Origin: Bacteroidota bacterium | GTDB taxonomy: Bacteria > Bacteroidota > Bacteroidia > Flavobacteriales > Flavobacteriaceae | DNA length: 64,000 bases | Direction: 5' to 3' | NCBI GenBank assembly: GCA_029557895.1 | Contig: JAKQHT010000008.1 | Coordinates: forward strand, 1-64,000 | Translations under genes and position numbers: made by a program | In this document: positions 7,512 through 16,829 of the stretch, piece by piece | Position numbering within the stretch: the first letter of the stretch is position 1 | How the letters are laid out: every line of letters starts with the position of its first letter | Notes under the pieces: model-generated | Database searches by the model: none | What the model was told of the DNA's origin: nothing | What the model saw: only the letters and a program-made list of their open reading frames with translations

Positions 7512-9167
7512 ATGATTAAAAACTTTAGATATAAGAACGGTTTTTGTTGGACCATCGGGTGTCCTGCACCGGCTTTTGTTGCCATCGTTTTTTTATTGTG
7601 TTCTTTTGTTTCCTTTTCCCAAGTATCATCATCCATAGATTCCACAAAAATCAAGATTGGCGCGCAAATTACGTATAAAATACAGGTAGAGGCAGACACT
7701 ACAGACTTGGTGGTTTTTCCTGAAGGACAAACCTTTATGCCGTTGGAAATGATCGAATCCTACAAGGTAGATACCACAAAAAACAACGCGCGGTACAATC
7801 TGATAAAAAAATACGGACTCACACAGTTCGATTCGGGGCATTATACCATCCCACGTCAAAAAATCATTATTGGCGAAAAGACATTCTTCACAGATTCTGT
7901 AAAAGTAGAGGTCAATAACGTTAAGGTAGATACCACAAAACAAGGGCTTTACGATATTAAGCCCTATATAGATGTAGAAAAAAACAAAAGCAATTGGTGG
8001 AAAACCGCACTGATAATTCTGGGAGTTTTGTTGCTCGTGGCATTCGTGCTTTATTGGTTCATCTGGCGCAAAAAGCCATTGACCCAAGCCGACGAAATTG
8101 CCCTGTTGCCACCCTATGAACGTGCCAAAATGGCACTGAAAAAGTTGGACGAAAGCGACTATCTGCAACAGGCAGAACTCAAAGGGTATTATTCAGAATT
8201 GACCTTCATCATCCGTAAATATTTGGACGAAAAAGTATATGACCGAGCCCTCGAAAGCACCACCGATGAGCTGATAGCCAGATTGAACTTGCTCAAAGAC
8301 GGCAACCAAATAGAATTGAGCAAAGAAGACATCCGAAATATCGAAACCATCCTTAAACGTGCAGATTTGGTAAAATTTGCAAAATCTGCTCCCGATATCG
8401 AGTTGGCAAAAATAGATCGAAATACCATCGACATCGAGATAGACCACGTTAAGGAAGCGCTTCCGGAACCCACGGAAGAAGAAAAACTCCTCGACAAACA
8501 ATACAGGGAAACACAAGCACGTAAAAAGAAACGCCGGAAAATTTTTGCAACCGTAGCCGTTAGTGTGCTGTTGCTGTTGGCAATCTTTACCGGGTTTGCC
8601 GTAAAATATGGGTTTGGTTATGTAAAAGACACCATCATCGGAAATGACAGTAAAGAATTGCTCGAAGGCAACTGGGTCAATAGTGCCTATGGTTTTCCGC
8701 CGGTTTATATCTCAACCCCTGAAGTTTTAAAACGTATCGACCCCGAAAACATTAACCGGGCCACCGGTGCCAAAACGACGGTTTTCAGCTATGGAAGTTT
8801 ACTGGCAGACCTCAACATCACGATTACCAACTCCCAACTTGATTTACCGGATTCGGTTCAAGTAGATATTAACGCTGCCGCCGAAACGGCATTGAAGCTT
8901 TTGGACAACAACGGCATTCGCGATATCATCACAAAGCAAGACAAATTCACCACGCCCAATGGTGCGGAAGGCCTCAAGATACATGGCACGGCCGATTTTC
9001 CCATACCTTTGACCAGCCAGTACAAAAAAGGACAATATGCCATTTATCTTTTTGCCGCAAAAAATGTGTTGCAGACCATTGTACTCGCATGGAAAGAAGA
9101 TAACGTCTATGCAGACCAAATCATGGAACGGGTACAGAACTCCATAGAACTTAAAAAGACGGAATGA
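7512..9167 (+). CDS. Membrane protein of the Bat operon, BatD-like N-terminus
   Basis: 551 aa. The N-terminal leader (hydrophobic stretch about residues 16-36) is followed by an extracytoplasmic beta-rich domain of about 120 aa, a membrane helix near 161-180 (ALIILGVLLLVAFVLYW) with basic flank, and a cytoplasmic stretch with YYSELTFIIRKYLDEKVY. The latter occurs in BatD-type proteins. A second membrane helix lies near 343-365, then an unrecognised domain. It sits between DUF58 and BatA, and its stop overlaps the BatA start (ATGA). Probably a structural partner of the vWA proteins; the C-terminal domain is not recognised. Confidence 0.8.
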   Translation: MIKNFRYKNGFCWTIGCPAPAFVAIVFLLCSFVSFSQVSSSIDSTKIKIGAQITYKIQVEADTTDLVVFPEGQTFMPLEMIESYKVDTTKNNARYNLIKKYGLTQFDSGHYTIPRQKIIIGEKTFFTDSVKVEVNNVKVDTTKQGLYDIKPYIDVEKNKSNWWKTALIILGVLLLVAFVLYWFIWRKKPLTQADEIALLPPYERAKMALKKLDESDYLQQAELKGYYSELTFIIRKYLDEKVYDRALESTTDELIARLNLLKDGNQIELSKEDIRNIETILKRADLVKFAKSAPDIELAKIDRNTIDIEIDHVKEALPEPTEEEKLLDKQYRETQARKKKRRKIFATVAVSVLLLLAIFTGFAVKYGFGYVKDTIIGNDSKELLEGNWVNSAYGFPPVYISTPEVLKRIDPENINRATGAKTTVFSYGSLLADLNITITNSQLDLPDSVQVDINAAAETALKLLDNNGIRDIITKQDKFTTPNGAEGLKIHGTADFPIPLTSQYKKGQYAIYLFAAKNVLQTIVLAWKEDNVYADQIMERVQNSIELKKTE

Positions 9168-10171
9168 TGCTCGAAGGAATAGAATTTTTGAACAAACAGT
9201 TTTTTTGGCTCTTTATGCTACTGCCATTGGCCATAGTATGGTATATCTTTTTCCATAAGAAGCAAACAGCCGAGCTGAACATTTCTTCTGCCAAAGGTTT
9301 TAAGGTTTCCGGAAGTTGGATGCCAAAAGCCCGCCATTTGTTGTTTGTTTTTCGATTGCTCGCCCTTTCATTGCTCATTGTGGCAATGGCAAGACCTCAG
9401 ACCGTAGATGTATCATCAAGAACCAAAACCACACGGGGTATCGATATCGTCATGGCTATAGATGTTTCGGCCAGTATGTTGGCAAAAGACCTACAGCCAA
9501 ACCGATTGGAAGCACTTAAAGATGTGGCTTCAGATTTCATAAAAGGAAGACCAAATGACCGCATCGGGCTTGTGGAATATGCCGGAGAAAGCTATACCAA
9601 GACCCCGATAACCAGCGATAAGGCCATAGTGTTGCAATCACTTGAAAACGTGAGGTACAATACCATCATAGACGGCGGTACGGCAATAGGCATGGGCCTG
9701 GGCACGGCTGTCAACCGTTTGAAGGATAGCAAGGCCAAGAGCAAAGTCATCATCCTGTTGACAGATGGTGTCAACAATGCCGGACAGATTGATCCAAAAA
9801 CTGCAAGTATCCTTGCAGTGGAATATGGTATAAAAGTTTATACCATCGGTTTGGGAAGTAACGGCATGGCACTGTCGCCCATAGCGATATTGCCCAATGG
9901 TAGTTTTCAGTACGGTCGCGTACAGGTAGAAATAGACGAGACACTGCTAAAAGATATTGCAAACGCCACCGGAGGAAAATATTTTAGGGCTACCAATAAC
10001 AAAAAGCTTGAAGAAATCTATGAAGAAATTAACAAGCTCGAAAAAACCGATGTAGAAGAGTTTAAGTTTTACAACTACCAAGAAAAATTCCGCCCGTTGC
10101 TTTTGGCGGCATTGGGACTGTTGCTCTTGGAGTTTTTGTTGCGCTCAACGCTATTTAGAAGTTTCAATTAA
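9164..10171 (+). CDS. batA: BatA, membrane vWA-domain protein
   Basis: 335 aa. Two N-terminal membrane helices (about 12-31 and 58-76) and one at the C-terminus bracket a vWA domain. The MIDAS motif AIDVSAS (D100, S102, S104) and the later LTDGVNN (TDG) are intact, so it should bind a divalent metal. In Bacteroides the Bat proteins support aerotolerance; here the function is inferred from gene order. The gene overlaps the preceding stop by 4 bases and is followed 10 bp later by batB. Confidence 0.93.
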   Translation: MMLEGIEFLNKQFFWLFMLLPLAIVWYIFFHKKQTAELNISSAKGFKVSGSWMPKARHLLFVFRLLALSLLIVAMARPQTVDVSSRTKTTRGIDIVMAIDVSASMLAKDLQPNRLEALKDVASDFIKGRPNDRIGLVEYAGESYTKTPITSDKAIVLQSLENVRYNTIIDGGTAIGMGLGTAVNRLKDSKAKSKVIILLTDGVNNAGQIDPKTASILAVEYGIKVYTIGLGSNGMALSPIAILPNGSFQYGRVQVEIDETLLKDIANATGGKYFRATNNKKLEEIYEEINKLEKTDVEEFKFYNYQEKFRPLLLAALGLLLLEFLLRSTLFRSFN

Positions 10172-10181
10172 TTAAGAAAAC

Positions 10182-11216
10182 ATGTACCAATTTGACGAAA
10201 AAATCTGGTTTTGGTTATTGGCGGTTATCCCGTTGGTACTTCTCGTATTTCTTGTACTCCAATATTGGAAGTATCGTGCGCAAAAGAAATTTTCGGAAAC
10301 AAGGGCTTTCAAGAAATTGAGCCCCAACACCTCGTTGTTCAAGTCGGCTCTCAAGATTCTTGTACTGTGCATGGCCTTAGCCTTCTTGGCATTGGCATTG
10401 GTCAACCCAAAGATTGGCACAAAACTCGAAACGGTCAAGCGCGAGGGTGTCGATATAGTTTTTGCCATTGACGTTTCAAAAAGTATGTTGGCCGAGGACA
10501 TAGCGCCCAACCGACTGGAAAAAGCCAAGCAATTGGTTACGCAAATCATCAACAATCTGGCCAGTGACCGTGTTGGGATCATCGCCTATGCCGGCAAAGC
10601 GTTTCCGCAATTGCCCATCACGACAGATTATGCTTCGGCAAAAATGTTTTTGCAAAGCATGAACACAGATATGCTGTCGTCACAAGGCACAGCCATCAAT
10701 GAGGCGATCAACCTGGCGAAAACCTATTATGATGACAGCCAAACCAACAAGGTTTTGATCATCATTTCGGATGGGGAAGACCATAGCAATATTGCGGCAA
10801 AAGTTGCCGAAGAAGCTGGCAGAGGAGGTATCCGGATTTTTACCATCGGTGTAGGTACCACAAAGGGTGACCGCATCCCTGAAAAACGAAACGGCATTGT
10901 CCTTAACTATAAAAAGGACAGTAACGGCGAAACCGTCATAACACGCCTCGACGAACAGACATTAAAAACAATAGCCAAAGAAGCAAAAGGCACTTACATC
11001 AATGGCAACAATACAGGAAAAGTCGTTGAGGAAATCCGTGACATATTGGACAAGATGGACAAGACTGAATTTGAAGCCAAGCAATTTGCAGACTTTAAGT
11101 CCCAGTTCCAATGGTTTTTGGGCGCTGCCATCTTCCTTTTGTTTATCGATATTTTCCTTTTGGAACGAAAAACAGCATGGCTCAAACGCCTGAATTTGTT
11201 TAATGAAAATTTCTGA
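10182..11216 (+). CDS. batB: BatB, membrane vWA-domain protein
   Basis: 344 aa, same architecture as BatA: membrane helices at about 9-28 and 56-74, a vWA domain with AIDVSKS (D97, S99, S101) and ISDGEDH, and a C-terminal helix near 310-330. It is a paralogue of the preceding gene, and the two probably form a heteromeric complex with MoxR and DUF58. A 206-bp gap to batC is the largest inside the operon. It ends with a TAGCTTTG (11400-11407) that fits a -7 element, so an internal promoter for batC is possible. Confidence 0.93.
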   Translation: MYQFDEKIWFWLLAVIPLVLLVFLVLQYWKYRAQKKFSETRAFKKLSPNTSLFKSALKILVLCMALAFLALALVNPKIGTKLETVKREGVDIVFAIDVSKSMLAEDIAPNRLEKAKQLVTQIINNLASDRVGIIAYAGKAFPQLPITTDYASAKMFLQSMNTDMLSSQGTAINEAINLAKTYYDDSQTNKVLIIISDGEDHSNIAAKVAEEAGRGGIRIFTIGVGTTKGDRIPEKRNGIVLNYKKDSNGETVITRLDEQTLKTIAKEAKGTYINGNNTGKVVEEIRDILDKMDKTEFEAKQFADFKSQFQWFLGAAIFLLFIDIFLLERKTAWLKRLNLFNENF

Positions 11217-11422
11217 CAGCCTGTTTAAAAAGATATCTAATTTTTTATTGTTATGTTTATTTTTGGATGCAATTCCGTTGTTTTGCAAGATAGAACACCG
11301 CAGTCGCAAAAAATAGTTTTAACAAAATTTGTCATAGATACTTAAATAGGCTCTAAATTTTTTAAGAAAACATTATAATCATCATATAGTTTCATTGATT
11401 AGCTTTGAAAGTTGGATTAGAA

Positions 11423-12244
11423 ATGAGAATTTTATTTACCATATTACTGTTGCTTGTTACGTTCCTTTCATTTTCGCAGGACAATGAAAACGAACAAAAA
11501 GCATTATTGGCGGCCAAAAACGCCAATGGGTATGTCTATGACGGCAATCAGCACGTGGCACAAGAAGACTACCCAAGTGCAGAAATGGCATACCGGAAAG
11601 CTATTTCAGAAAAGCCCGACAATGTTGCCGGCGCATACAATCTGGGCAATTCATATTACAAAAAAGGACATTATGACGAGGCACTGTTTCGCCAGCAGCA
11701 AGCGGCAAAACATGCCACAACAAAGTCCGACAAACACAGGGCTTACCACAACATCGGCAATATCTTGATGAAAAACAAACAATGCAAAGAAGCCGTAGAA
11801 GCTTATAAAAATGCTTTGAGAAACGACCCAACCGACGAAGAAACCCGATATAATCTGGCCATTGCAAAAGAGTGTGCAGAACAGCAAAAAGACGATGGAC
11901 AGGACGATAACAAAGATAAGAACGAAGACCAGAAAGACGACAACAAAGACAATCAGGATAAAGACAACCAAGATAAAGACAACCAGGACCAGGACAATCA
12001 GGATAACAAAGGAGATAACAAAGACGAGCAAAAAGAACAGCCAAAAGACAACAAGCCCGATGAAAGCAAGGACGGCGAAGACAAAAACCAACAGCAACAA
12101 CCAGCACAACAGCCTGGGCAACTCTCGCCACAACAGATACAGAACCTCTTGGAAGCCATGAACAATCAAGAGCAGAAAACACAAGAAAAAATCAACGCAG
12201 AAAAAGCAAGGGGCGAAAAAGTAAGAACCGACAAAGATTGGTAG
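11423..12244 (+). CDS. batC: BatC, TPR protein
   Basis: 273 aa from ATG 11423, chosen because it directly opens a signal peptide (MRILFTILL...FSQ); an ATG at 11405 adds six non-leader residues. Three TPR units follow (about residues 35-150: NVAGAYNLGNSYYKKGHYDEA; HNIGNILMKNKQCKEAVEAY). Then comes a low-complexity Asp/Lys/Gln/Asn tract of about 100 residues. The tract is encoded by near-repeats of the units GACAAC and CAGGAT, giving the opposite strand a long spurious open frame. Periplasmic scaffold of the Bat complex by family. The Asp-rich tract may bind cations (inference). Confidence 0.9.
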   Translation: MRILFTILLLLVTFLSFSQDNENEQKALLAAKNANGYVYDGNQHVAQEDYPSAEMAYRKAISEKPDNVAGAYNLGNSYYKKGHYDEALFRQQQAAKHATTKSDKHRAYHNIGNILMKNKQCKEAVEAYKNALRNDPTDEETRYNLAIAKECAEQQKDDGQDDNKDKNEDQKDDNKDNQDKDNQDKDNQDQDNQDNKGDNKDEQKEQPKDNKPDESKDGEDKNQQQQPAQQPGQLSPQQIQNLLEAMNNQEQKTQEKINAEKARGEKVRTDKDW

Positions 12245-12260
12245 AAAGATTGACGAAAAG

Positions 12261-14030
12261 ATGAAAATCACAACTCACATAGCAATAGTTTTGTTCCTCT
12301 TGGGCACAGGATTCGTTTCTGCACAGATTAAATTTGAAGCCAAAGTGAGCAAGAACAAACTTGGTGTCAATGAACGGTTGCGGGTCGATTTTGAGATGAA
12401 CAAAGACGGCGACAATTTTAACCCGCCCAGTTTTGAAAACTTTATGGTTGTAGGTGGGCCCAATCAATCGGTTAGCCAATCTTGGCATAACGGTGTGCGT
12501 TCATTTTCAAAAACATACAGCTATTTTTTGGCGCCAAAGGCACAAGGAAAATTTACCATTGGTCAAGCCACCATTGAAATTGACGGCCAAACCTATAAAA
12601 CGGTTCCCGTAACCGTTGAGGTCACCCCAGCGGTACAGCGGCCCAACGATCCCGATAATGCCGTAGCCGTAGCCGATGATAACATCCATTTGGTAGCAGA
12701 AATATCCAAAACCAATCCGTATCTCAACGAAGCCATAACAGTCGTTTACAAACTGTATGTGTCATCAAACACAGGAGTAAGCAATTGGCGCGAGATTGAC
12801 AACCCAAAATACAATTCCTTTTGGAGCCAGAACATCGACATGAAAGGCATGAAAGTGGAGAATGGCACCTACAATGGTCAGGATTACCGCTATGTCGTGT
12901 TGCGAAAAGTGGTGCTATATCCCCAAAAAACGGGACAATTGGAGATAGAACCTTTGAGTCTCGACCTTACCGTGGAAGTTCCCACAAACCGTCGCGATAT
13001 TTTTGGCGGAAGGCTGATGACGCAGGTTCATAAAACGGTTTCGGCAGGGAGCAAGACCATTAATGTAAAACCATTGCCCGAAAACGGAAAACCTGCCGAT
13101 TTCTCAGGAGCCGTAGGCAATTTCAATTTTAAAGTAACCACGTCCAAAGCGTTCCTTAACGCCACCGAATCGCTTCAGGCAAGGGTAGAAGTGTCGGGCA
13201 ATGGCAATCTAAAACTCTTTCAATTGCCCAAATTGGTTTTGCCAAGCGCACTTGAAGTCTATGAACCCGAACATGTTGAAAACGTCCGGACAGATCTCAA
13301 CGGAATGCAGGGAAACATTGTTGACAATTATACCATCGTACCACAGTACAAAGGAAAATATCCCATAAAGCGCATTACTTTTTCTTATTTTGATCCCAAG
13401 ACAGAAACCTATAAAACCATCACTTCCGATGACCTTGTGATCGATGTTCTGGAAGGACCGACCAATGCCTCAAATTCCGATAACAATCTTGCCCTTACCG
13501 GCAAGCATGAAGTAGTGATGGACAGCAATCATTTTGCATTCATTAAGACAGATACGGCACTAAAACCCATAAAAACAGATTATTTCTTCGGGACTTCATG
13601 GTTTTGGGCTTCGCTGCTATCGCCATTGCTCCTAATTCCATTGACCATAATTTTGAGAAAGAAAAAAGCGGCGCGCGATGCCGATATCTTCGGTAACAAA
13701 ATCCGTACCGCCGACAAACTCTCCAAAAAATATCTGGGAGAAGCCAAAAAAGCTATGGGCAACAAAGATGCGTTTTATATCGCACTTGAAAAGGCGCTAC
13801 ATAACTATCTGAAAGCCAAGTTGCACCTTGAAACCGGCGAATTGAGCAAAGATCGTATCAGTATGTTGTTGCGGGAAAAAAACGTTGGTGATGCTACAAT
13901 TGAGGCATTCAACAGTATTTTGAGCTCTTGCGAACTGGCACGATACACACCGCTAACCGTGGTAACGATGCAACAGGATTATGACAAGGCCGCCAAAACG
14001 ATTTCGGCCATTGACAAAGAAATGCGATAA
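12261..14030 (+). CDS. batD: BatD, oxygen-tolerance family protein
   Basis: 589 aa. A signal peptide is followed by a long extracytoplasmic region of repeated beta domains (KFEAKVSKNKLGVNERLRVDF opens the BatD domain). A membrane helix lies at about 449-465 (SLLSPLLLIPLTIIL). The cytosolic tail contains ALEKALHNYLKAKLHLETGE, typical of BatD. It is 16 bp after batC and 3 bp before batE. The role within the Bat system is known only genetically. Confidence 0.92.
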   Translation: MKITTHIAIVLFLLGTGFVSAQIKFEAKVSKNKLGVNERLRVDFEMNKDGDNFNPPSFENFMVVGGPNQSVSQSWHNGVRSFSKTYSYFLAPKAQGKFTIGQATIEIDGQTYKTVPVTVEVTPAVQRPNDPDNAVAVADDNIHLVAEISKTNPYLNEAITVVYKLYVSSNTGVSNWREIDNPKYNSFWSQNIDMKGMKVENGTYNGQDYRYVVLRKVVLYPQKTGQLEIEPLSLDLTVEVPTNRRDIFGGRLMTQVHKTVSAGSKTINVKPLPENGKPADFSGAVGNFNFKVTTSKAFLNATESLQARVEVSGNGNLKLFQLPKLVLPSALEVYEPEHVENVRTDLNGMQGNIVDNYTIVPQYKGKYPIKRITFSYFDPKTETYKTITSDDLVIDVLEGPTNASNSDNNLALTGKHEVVMDSNHFAFIKTDTALKPIKTDYFFGTSWFWASLLSPLLLIPLTIILRKKKAARDADIFGNKIRTADKLSKKYLGEAKKAMGNKDAFYIALEKALHNYLKAKLHLETGELSKDRISMLLREKNVGDATIEAFNSILSSCELARYTPLTVVTMQQDYDKAAKTISAIDKEMR

Positions 14031-14033
14031 AGA

Positions 14034-14783
14034 ATGAAAACACTCTGCTCCATAGTTTTTTACCTGATTGCTTTTTTGGGGTTTTCCCAAAACGAAGCCT
14101 TGTTTGAGTTGGGCAATAAACTGTACAACGACGGCGATTACGAAGGTGCCATTCTAAAGTACGAAACCATTCTCAAAGATGGCAAGCATTCAGCAGAACT
14201 CTACTTTAATCTCGGCAATGCCCATTACAAACTCGACCATATAGCACCCAGCATTTATTATTACGAAAAAGCCTTGCAATTGAATCCGAACGACAGAGAA
14301 ATAATAAACAATAGTGTTTTTGCCAAAAATATGACCATCGACGCCATCGACACGGTTCCAGAAGTCGGGTTTTCCAAAGTAATGAACGAGATTTCAAGAG
14401 CATTTACATTTGAAGGGTGGGGTAAATTTTCCATAAGCTTCATGGTACTTTTTGTTGCCGGTTTTCTATTCTATTATTTTGCCTCAACGGTCTTTAAGAA
14501 ACGCGCTACATTTGTAGCGAGCGCCCTAATGTTGGCTTTAGCGGCCGTTTCGCTTTTTTTTGCTTTCCACAATAAAGAGCTGGCTGCCAATGACCGCCCC
14601 GCCATTGTGTTTGCGCAAGAAAGCAAGGTCAAGAGCGGACCAAACTTAAGTAGTGACGAAGCTTTTAAACTCCATGAAGGCACCAAGGTCCAAATCCTGG
14701 ATACTTTTAACGAGTGGAAAAAAATAAAGCTCACCGATGGCAAGACCGGTTGGGTGCCAAAAGATGATATAAAAGCACTTTAA
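14034..14783 (+). CDS. batE: BatE, TPR and SH3-domain membrane protein
   Basis: 249 aa. Leader peptide, then two TPR motifs (about residues 22-95; AELYFNLGNAHYKLDHIAPS). Two membrane helices follow (about 135-155 and 163-180), and then a bacterial SH3 domain (KSGPNLSSDEAFKLHEGTKV ... KLTDGKTGWVPKDDI). This is the standard last gene of Bat operons. The stop is followed within 40 bp by a new promoter element, consistent with the operon ending here. Confidence 0.92.
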   Translation: MKTLCSIVFYLIAFLGFSQNEALFELGNKLYNDGDYEGAILKYETILKDGKHSAELYFNLGNAHYKLDHIAPSIYYYEKALQLNPNDREIINNSVFAKNMTIDAIDTVPEVGFSKVMNEISRAFTFEGWGKFSISFMVLFVAGFLFYYFASTVFKKRATFVASALMLALAAVSLFFAFHNKELAANDRPAIVFAQESKVKSGPNLSSDEAFKLHEGTKVQILDTFNEWKKIKLTDGKTGWVPKDDIKAL

Positions 14784-14816
14784 ATTTTATTTAACGGTTT
14801 TGTAACTTTGATGTGC

Positions 14817-14824
14817 TATATTTG
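14817..14824 (+). promoter_or_regulatory. Bacteroidota -7 element upstream of the 98-aa gene
   Basis: TATATTTG matches TAnnTTTG and lies 26 bp before the ATG at 14851. The nearest upstream TTG (14800-14802) is spaced 14 bp, shorter than the usual 17-23. It follows the batE stop directly, so it probably starts transcription of the SulP/carbonic anhydrase region. Confidence 0.45.
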
Positions 14825-14850
14825 CACAAATTGGAATTCTTATTACAATA

Positions 14851-15147
14851 ATGTACAAAAGGACGGTTTCATTTCTTTTTTTAACCTTGTTTATGCTGTT
14901 CATTGCGGCACCGACCATCATTTCCGTGGTCGAAAGGTCGTTTGACACTTCAATTTTTTATAGTGTCAACGAAGAAGAAAGCAAAAGCGGCGAAACGCTC
15001 AAAATATTTGAGACCAAACTTTTGCCATATAACGATTACGACATTTCCTTAATGGATATTGAAAAAGAAAAATCTTTCAACTCCCACTTAAAAAACTACA
15101 CGCCCTCTATTCTGGAGTGCCTGTCACCACCTCCCGAACGTTGTTAA
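14851..15147 (+). CDS. Small membrane-anchored hypothetical protein
   Basis: 98 aa. One strongly hydrophobic segment at residues 6-26 (signal anchor or leader), then a charged, mostly acidic region. No domain recognised and no Cys pair or metal motif. It has its own -7 promoter element and precedes a SulP transporter by 90 bp, which suggests a link to anion transport, but this is only context. Confidence 0.6.
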   Translation: MYKRTVSFLFLTLFMLFIAAPTIISVVERSFDTSIFYSVNEEESKSGETLKIFETKLLPYNDYDISLMDIEKEKSFNSHLKNYTPSILECLSPPPERC

Positions 15148-15237
15148 TTACTTATTGATTTTTTGTGCTGGTACCAACGTTGATCTGTTGGTCATACCAT
15201 CATTTAACCTATTTATCAATTTTTAATTAACTCATAA

Positions 15238-16818
15238 ATGTTTAAACATATAAAGAACGACCTGCCAGCGAGTTTGGTCGTGTTTTTCGTTGCATTGCCA
15301 TTGTGCTTGGGAATAGCACTTGCCAGTGGCGCCCCACTTTTTTCAGGTCTTATCTCCGGTGTTGTCGGAGGTATCATAGTCGGTGCCTTGAGTGGCTCCA
15401 AAATAGGAGTCAGTGGCCCGGCAGCAGGTTTGGCCGCAATAGTCATGACAGCCATCGGAACCCTTGGAGGTTACCAAAACTTTCTCGTTGCAGTGGTTTT
15501 GGGCGGTGCCATACAGTTACTTTTCGGCTTTTTGAGAGCTGGTATCATTGGCTATTATTTTCCATCATCGGTCATCAAGGGTATGCTTACCGGTATTGGG
15601 ATCATTATCGTTTTAAAACAGATACCGAACTTTTTTGGTTATGATGAAGCATCGGCTTGGGACCTGGGTTTTTTTGAACTCGATGGAGGCAATACTTTTT
15701 CGGAGCTGATCGAGATAGTTAACAACATCACACCCGGAGCCGCCTTGATAGGAGCCATCAGTTTGCTCATTCTGATTTTTTGGGATAAAATATTGAGCAA
15801 AAAAGGAAAGGTTTTCCAGATTGTCCAAGGGCCGCTCGTGGTAGTAGTCCTTGGTATCGTTTTCCAATTGATCACAAAAGGCAATGAAGTTTTGTCCATT
15901 GATGGCAAACACCTTGTAAATGTTCCAATTCCCGAAGATGTATCTTCATTTTTTGGTCAGTTTATTTTTCCTAATTTTTTGGCGATAACCAATACCGATG
16001 TGTGGGTCGTTGCTTTTACCATTGCCTTGGTAGCCAGCTTGGAGACCCTGCTTTGTGTTGAAGCCTCGGACAAGATAGACCCACACAAAAATGTAACACC
16101 GACCAATAGGGAACTTTTGGCACAAGGTGCGGGCAATATTGTATCAGGACTGATAGGCGGATTGCCTATCACACAGGTCATCGTTAGAAGTTCAGCCAAT
16201 GTACAATCTGGCGGCAGGACCAAAATGTCGGCCATACTCCACGGTTTTTTGCTTTTGGGCTCAATTATCTTAATACCAAAACTGCTCAACATGATTCCTT
16301 TGTCGGTCTTGGCATCCATCCTTTTGATTGTGGGGTATAAGTTGGCCAAGCCATCATTGTTCAAGCAGATGTACCAAATGGGCTGGAAACAATGGGTGCC
16401 ATTTATTGTCACTGTAGTGGGTATCGTGTTTACCGATCTTTTGGTCGGAATCGGTATGGGTTTAGGTGTGGGTATCGTTGTTGTACTTATCAAGAGCTAC
16501 CAAAACTCACATTTCTTGCACATTGAAGACCATAGCAACGGAAAGCATAAGATAAAAATGACCCTTGCCGAAGAAGTTACTTTTATAAATAAAGGCGCTA
16601 TTCTTAAAGAGCTCGACAGCTTGCCAAGGGATACGTATTTAGAAATCGATGTTAGAAAAACAAGGTTTTTGGATCAGGACATCATCGAGATATTGGATGA
16701 TTTTGCATTCAAGGCAAAGGAACGCAACATCGACATAAAGTTGGTTTCGGAGCGGGGCATTGTGGAAAACCCGCAGAGTTTTATCGAATTTTTCAAATTA
16801 AGGCCTAAAGTGGCTTAA
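15238..16818 (+). CDS. SulP-family inorganic anion transporter with STAS-like tail
   Basis: 526 aa with 12-14 predicted membrane helices. The SulP signature begins at residue 1: NDLPASLVVFFVALPLCLGIALASGAPLF. GLIGGLPITQVIVRSSANVQSGGRTK is the conserved helix-8/10 region. The last 90 residues form a STAS-like domain (LPRDTYLEIDVRKTRFLDQD). Members move sulfate, bicarbonate or other anions. A beta-carbonic anhydrase two genes downstream favours bicarbonate (inference). It lies in a run with the universal stress protein (11 bp gap). Confidence 0.9.
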   Translation: MFKHIKNDLPASLVVFFVALPLCLGIALASGAPLFSGLISGVVGGIIVGALSGSKIGVSGPAAGLAAIVMTAIGTLGGYQNFLVAVVLGGAIQLLFGFLRAGIIGYYFPSSVIKGMLTGIGIIIVLKQIPNFFGYDEASAWDLGFFELDGGNTFSELIEIVNNITPGAALIGAISLLILIFWDKILSKKGKVFQIVQGPLVVVVLGIVFQLITKGNEVLSIDGKHLVNVPIPEDVSSFFGQFIFPNFLAITNTDVWVVAFTIALVASLETLLCVEASDKIDPHKNVTPTNRELLAQGAGNIVSGLIGGLPITQVIVRSSANVQSGGRTKMSAILHGFLLLGSIILIPKLLNMIPLSVLASILLIVGYKLAKPSLFKQMYQMGWKQWVPFIVTVVGIVFTDLLVGIGMGLGVGIVVVLIKSYQNSHFLHIEDHSNGKHKIKMTLAEEVTFINKGAILKELDSLPRDTYLEIDVRKTRFLDQDIIEILDDFAFKAKERNIDIKLVSERGIVENPQSFIEFFKLRPKVA

Positions 16819-16829
16819 AAAACCAAACA

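Noticed and set aside
11601-12271. Long open frames on the minus strand opposite batC
   Set aside because: They arise from the repetitive Asp/Lys/Gln/Asn codons of BatC; the products are improbable Val/Phe/Leu or Cys/Arg runs.
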